Positions 61,851 to 64,000 of a DNA stretch of 64,000 nucleotides are shown in pieces; positions within the stretch are counted from its first letter, which is position 1; every line of letters begins with the position of its first letter. The stretch lies in the NCBI RefSeq assembly GCF_037996825.1, contig NZ_JBBNAC010000001.1, positions 496,001 through 560,000 on the forward strand, given 5' to 3'. A program made the position numbers and the translations under genes. This DNA comes from Bdellovibrio sp. BCCA (GTDB lineage: Bacteria; Bdellovibrionota; Bdellovibrionia; Bdellovibrionales; Bdellovibrionaceae). The notes beneath the pieces were generated by a model. It was given only the letters and a program-made list of their open reading frames with translations, had not been told where the DNA came from and ran no database searches.

Positions 61851-62504
61851 TTATGCCCACTCTACAAGTTCATGCGCCAAACCAAAGATGCCTTTAAAGA
61901 CTTCATTCGGTTTTGCGTCGTCATACATATATGCTGGAGTCGTGACGATTTTTCCTTCACGGTCCGTAATGTAATCATCAACAGGACAATCTTCATGTTG
62001 TGCACCTGTCTTTTTGATTTCGGCCGCTGTTTCAGGATCTTCACCAATGGTCACCGTGACTTTTTTATCACCCAGAACGCGCGCCAACAAAACAGGGGCA
62101 ATACAACATGCGCCAATCGGTTTGCTTGCGCTGTGGAATTCTAAAATCACGCGTTTGACGTCGGGGTTCACGTCGCACTTGGCACCTTTTTCGGCCCAGT
62201 TTGAAAGATTTTTTGCGGCTCCGTAGCCGCCGGGGAATGCCAAGGCATCAAAGTCTTTCACTTGAAGCTGATCTAGGCTTTGAATATTTCCGCGAGCAAT
62301 ACGCGCAGCTTCGACAAGCAGGCGACGCTTTTCTGTTTGAGGTTTTCCCTCGATATGATTCATCACTGGAATTTCAATGTCGGGAGCAAAACAAGAAACG
62401 TCTGCTCCGGCTTGGTGAAGAGCAATCAGCAAACTGACGGACTCCGTGATTTCACTGCCATCAAGATGCCCACAACCAGATAAAACAACGGCAATCTTTT
62501 TCAT
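61851..62504 (-). CDS. elbB: ElbB/GatD-like DJ-1 superfamily protein (glyoxalase)
   Basis: 217 residues, DJ-1/PfpI fold. [17 protein letters not shown] opens the protein, [15 protein letters not shown] and the nucleophile Cys in [16 protein letters not shown] follow; [10 protein letters not shown] is typical of ElbB. E. coli ElbB (YhbL) has glyoxalase III-type activity and was linked to isoprenoid synthesis. The ribosome site GGGAGG is inside a hairpin (62505-62526). It sits between a lipoprotein gene and ddl. Confidence 0.92.
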   Translation of the reverse strand: MKKIAVVLSGCGHLDGSEITESVSLLIALHQAGADVSCFAPDIEIPVMNHIEGKPQTEKRRLLVEAARIARGNIQSLDQLQVKDFDALAFPGGYGAAKNLSNWAEKGAKCDVNPDVKRVILEFHSASKPIGACCIAPVLLARVLGDKKVTVTIGEDPETAAEIKKTGAQHEDCPVDDYITDREGKIVTTPAYMYDDAKPNEVFKGIFGLAHELVEWA

Positions 62505-62526
62505 AAAACCTCCCGAAAGAGGTTTT
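62505..62526 (-). promoter_or_regulatory. Hairpin covering the elbB ribosome binding site
   Basis: On the - strand AAAACCTC-TTTCGG-GAGGTTTT folds with an 8-base-pair stem directly against the elbB ATG. The GGGAGG ribosome site lies in the loop edge and 3' arm. The T-rich end also makes it a possible terminator of the upstream lipoprotein gene. Confidence 0.55.
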
Positions 62527-62534
62527 AGATTACT

Positions 62535-63410
62535 CTAGGTTCCGCCCTTTTTAAAGTTCTTTAACTTAGTGCACGTCGTGACGAGAACTTTCTGATCTTG
62601 CACTGTGTACAGTTGACGATAGCAATATTCGTTCATGCGCGAGAAGAACGGCATGTCAGGACTCAAAGCGATAGAGTAATTCACTTTTTGTGTCTCTACC
62701 GATTCACCTTTTTTTAGAGAAATCGTCCAATTGAATTGAACCGTCTTCACATGATAAGTGCAGTCGGCAAAACCACCGCAATTAGGTTGCGCTTTGATCA
62801 TGTCGGGAAGGGGACGCACTTCATCCGCTGTCTTAAGATTCGAGCATTGAATTTCACAGCTATCCATTCCCAAATCTTCTTTGCAGTATTTATCAAGAGC
62901 GTCGCTCTTAACACAAGAACCTGCTAAACCATAAATGCGCTCAAAGCCCAAAGACATTTGATTGTCTTCAGCTAAAGTTTTTAACGAAGCGTAAGGCTTG
63001 GCCGCTCGTAAAGCATTCTGCGCCATTGTCACAGCTGCATTGGCTTTTCCAACAGTGCGATGATCTTCGCGAGTGGACTGCGCACCTTCTTGATCCTGCT
63101 TATAGACTTTTGTTTGATAAAGAAAAGTATAAAGCCAAGAGTCCGTCTGCTCTTCTTTTTTAGAAATCGTGATGCCTTCTTGTAGAACATAGAAAGGCTT
63201 TGGATTGTTTTCTATTGTTTGTTCTGTTTCTTGAAAAAGAAAATCATTCGGCGCCATCGTGAGGGGATCGGTATTGCCCCAACCTTGAGCCACGGCAGAA
63301 TAAACTTCTTGAGCTGTCGCGGGCGTTTCCGTTTCTTCAACCGGCTCCTTAATACAAGAAACCATACTGGCTGTGAGCGCCAGTAGCACGATGATTTTAT
63401 TTAAACTCAT
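62535..63410 (-). CDS. Lipoprotein of unknown function
   Basis: 291 residues from the ATG at 63410, which overlaps the upstream GNAT stop (ATGA) and begins a lipoprotein signal (MSLNKIIVLLALTASMVSC). The mature protein has about nine Cys, including CVKSDALDKYCKEDLGMDSC and CGGFADCTYHVKT, and a mixed alpha/beta look. No family recognised. It is translated with the GNAT gene upstream and precedes elbB. Confidence 0.75.
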   Translation of the reverse strand: MSLNKIIVLLALTASMVSCIKEPVEETETPATAQEVYSAVAQGWGNTDPLTMAPNDFLFQETEQTIENNPKPFYVLQEGITISKKEEQTDSWLYTFLYQTKVYKQDQEGAQSTREDHRTVGKANAAVTMAQNALRAAKPYASLKTLAEDNQMSLGFERIYGLAGSCVKSDALDKYCKEDLGMDSCEIQCSNLKTADEVRPLPDMIKAQPNCGGFADCTYHVKTVQFNWTISLKKGESVETQKVNYSIALSPDMPFFSRMNEYCYRQLYTVQDQKVLVTTCTKLKNFKKGGT

Positions 63411-64000
63411 ATAGAGTCCCATCCCCAGATCCACAGATTCAGTGGCAATACTTTTTCAAGTTTTTGAATGGTCTCTTCCTTGAACATTCCTAAAGCGCGG
63501 TAGTCCACCGGGCCAAAAAGAAGACGAACCATGTCGGTTTCATTATTGATAGTGAAAAGATCCTGGCCCACACCAAACACAAAATGTTGCGGGTGTTTTT
63601 CCAAGACGATATCCGCGACACCTTCCGCACGGAAAGCGCGTTTGATTTTCGCAGACAGTTGATCGAAGTTCACAAGTTTGATCATGCCCAAGAAACCTTG
63701 ATTCATCGTCACAGGTTTTTGCTGCAACTGTTGAATTAAGTTCTGCGCATGACGAGGGCAAATAATCGTATAAGGTTGGTTCTTATGAGCACGAATGAAA
63801 CTAAAAAGCGCCATCAATTTCGAAATAGAGCCACCCCATTCATGGATGTAACCACCAAGATCAACCCCCTTGCCTTCAATGGCATAAGCCGCAAGTTGAC
63901 CATTGGACTCCCAAGCCGTATAAACTTTCGTTTGCGGAATCGAGAGAAACTTTCGAGTTTCCTCAATAGTGCGAACCGAATTTACAGAGTGAGAAGAGTA
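63407..64000 (-). CDS. GNAT-like acetyltransferase, 5' end cut by window
   Basis: The frame is open from the right window edge, so at least 197 residues are present and the true start is outside. TKVYTAWESNGQLAAYAIEG followed by GGYIHEWGGSISKLMALF resembles the acetyl-CoA-binding half of a GNAT domain, and a second block (VVNFDQLSAKIKRAF-like, here KLVNFDQLSAKIKRAF) suggests a tandem or extended GNAT protein with an added C-terminal domain. Substrate unknown. Its stop overlaps the lipoprotein start. Confidence 0.6.
   Translation of the reverse strand, partial: YSSHSVNSVRTIEETRKFLSIPQTKVYTAWESNGQLAAYAIEGKGVDLGGYIHEWGGSISKLMALFSFIRAHKNQPYTIICPRHAQNLIQQLQQKPVTMNQGFLGMIKLVNFDQLSAKIKRAFRAEGVADIVLEKHPQHFVFGVGQDLFTINNETDMVRLLFGPVDYRALGMFKEETIQKLEKVLPLNLWIWGWDSI

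Noticed and set aside
1-64000. CRISPR array, insertion sequence, prophage, rRNA or tRNA genes
   Set aside because: No spaced direct repeats, transposase or integrase motifs, or structural RNA signatures were found on either strand.

Overview
The window looks like a chromosomal segment from a Bdellovibrio-type predatory bacterium (Bdellovibrionota). This is an inference from gene content. It carries a split flagellar operon with csrA and fliW, two fibre-like surface proteins, collagen-like and Cys-rich secreted proteins, a secreted L,D-transpeptidase, abundant secreted proteases and lipoproteins, and a menaquinone pathway. No rRNA, tRNA, CRISPR array, insertion sequence or phage module was seen. 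Base composition and codon use look uniform, so most of the window reads as core genome with fast-evolving surface genes.

Layout. 1-4.4 kb: the C-terminally cut mmsA, a subtilisin-like protease and a thiol peroxidase of the GPx family. 4.6-8 kb: a tandem pair of large Cys/Gly-rich secreted paralogues. 8-10.1 kb: aspartate kinase and a lytic transglycosylase. 10.3-20.8 kb: flagellar genes flgF-flgG-flgA-flgH-flgI, then after a 643-base gap with a long inverted repeat a flgJ-like gene, flgM, flgN, flgK, flgL, csrA and fliW. A strong sigma-54 promoter precedes flgF. 20.8-21.2 kb: a gene-poor, highly folded locus encoding a 32-residue lipoprotein-signal-like peptide between outward-facing terminators. 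21.3-25.4 kb: a papain-like protease, then a leftward operon (beta-barrel, FMN-binding protein, ApbE, heme-type membrane protein) with a Fur-box-like site. 25.4-40 kb: rmuC, menA-menC-menE-ferredoxin, a lipoprotein and a fibre protein back to back, polyprenyl synthetase, a second UbiA prenyltransferase, rsmJ, a membrane protein, a degenerate SpoIIE-type phosphatase and citrate synthase. 40-51.5 kb: a 1155-residue fibre protein, L,D-transpeptidase, HIT, DUF1653, nitronate monooxygenase and a porin/imelysin/di-heme operon. 51.5-57.3 kb: a candidate sRNA, then cheA, a cheW-like gene, a cheD-REC-cheB fusion and a degenerate aldehyde dehydrogenase. 57.3-64 kb: a zinc ribbon protein, a collagen-like lipoprotein, a hybrid histidine kinase, ddl, elbB, a lipoprotein and a cut GNAT gene.

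How the genes fit together. Motility is the main theme. A sigma-54 site drives the rod and ring genes. Sites resembling the sigma-28 (FliA) consensus precede csrA and the chemotaxis operon. The same type of -10 box (GCCGATAA-like) also sits only 6-8 bases in front of the start codons of several secreted or surface genes: both Cys/Gly-rich paralogues, both fibre proteins, a lipoprotein and a sensor kinase. Most of these lack a clear ribosome binding site. The pattern suggests a FliA-controlled set of surface genes read from leaderless or nearly leaderless mRNAs, co-expressed with motility in the free-swimming stage.

Several proteins keep a fold but have lost catalytic residues. These are the CheB domain of the CheD-REC-CheB fusion, the aldehyde dehydrogenase beside it, the SpoIIE-type phosphatase, and an M23 domain fused to the rod-binding domain. 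They may be regulatory or structural versions of enzymes.
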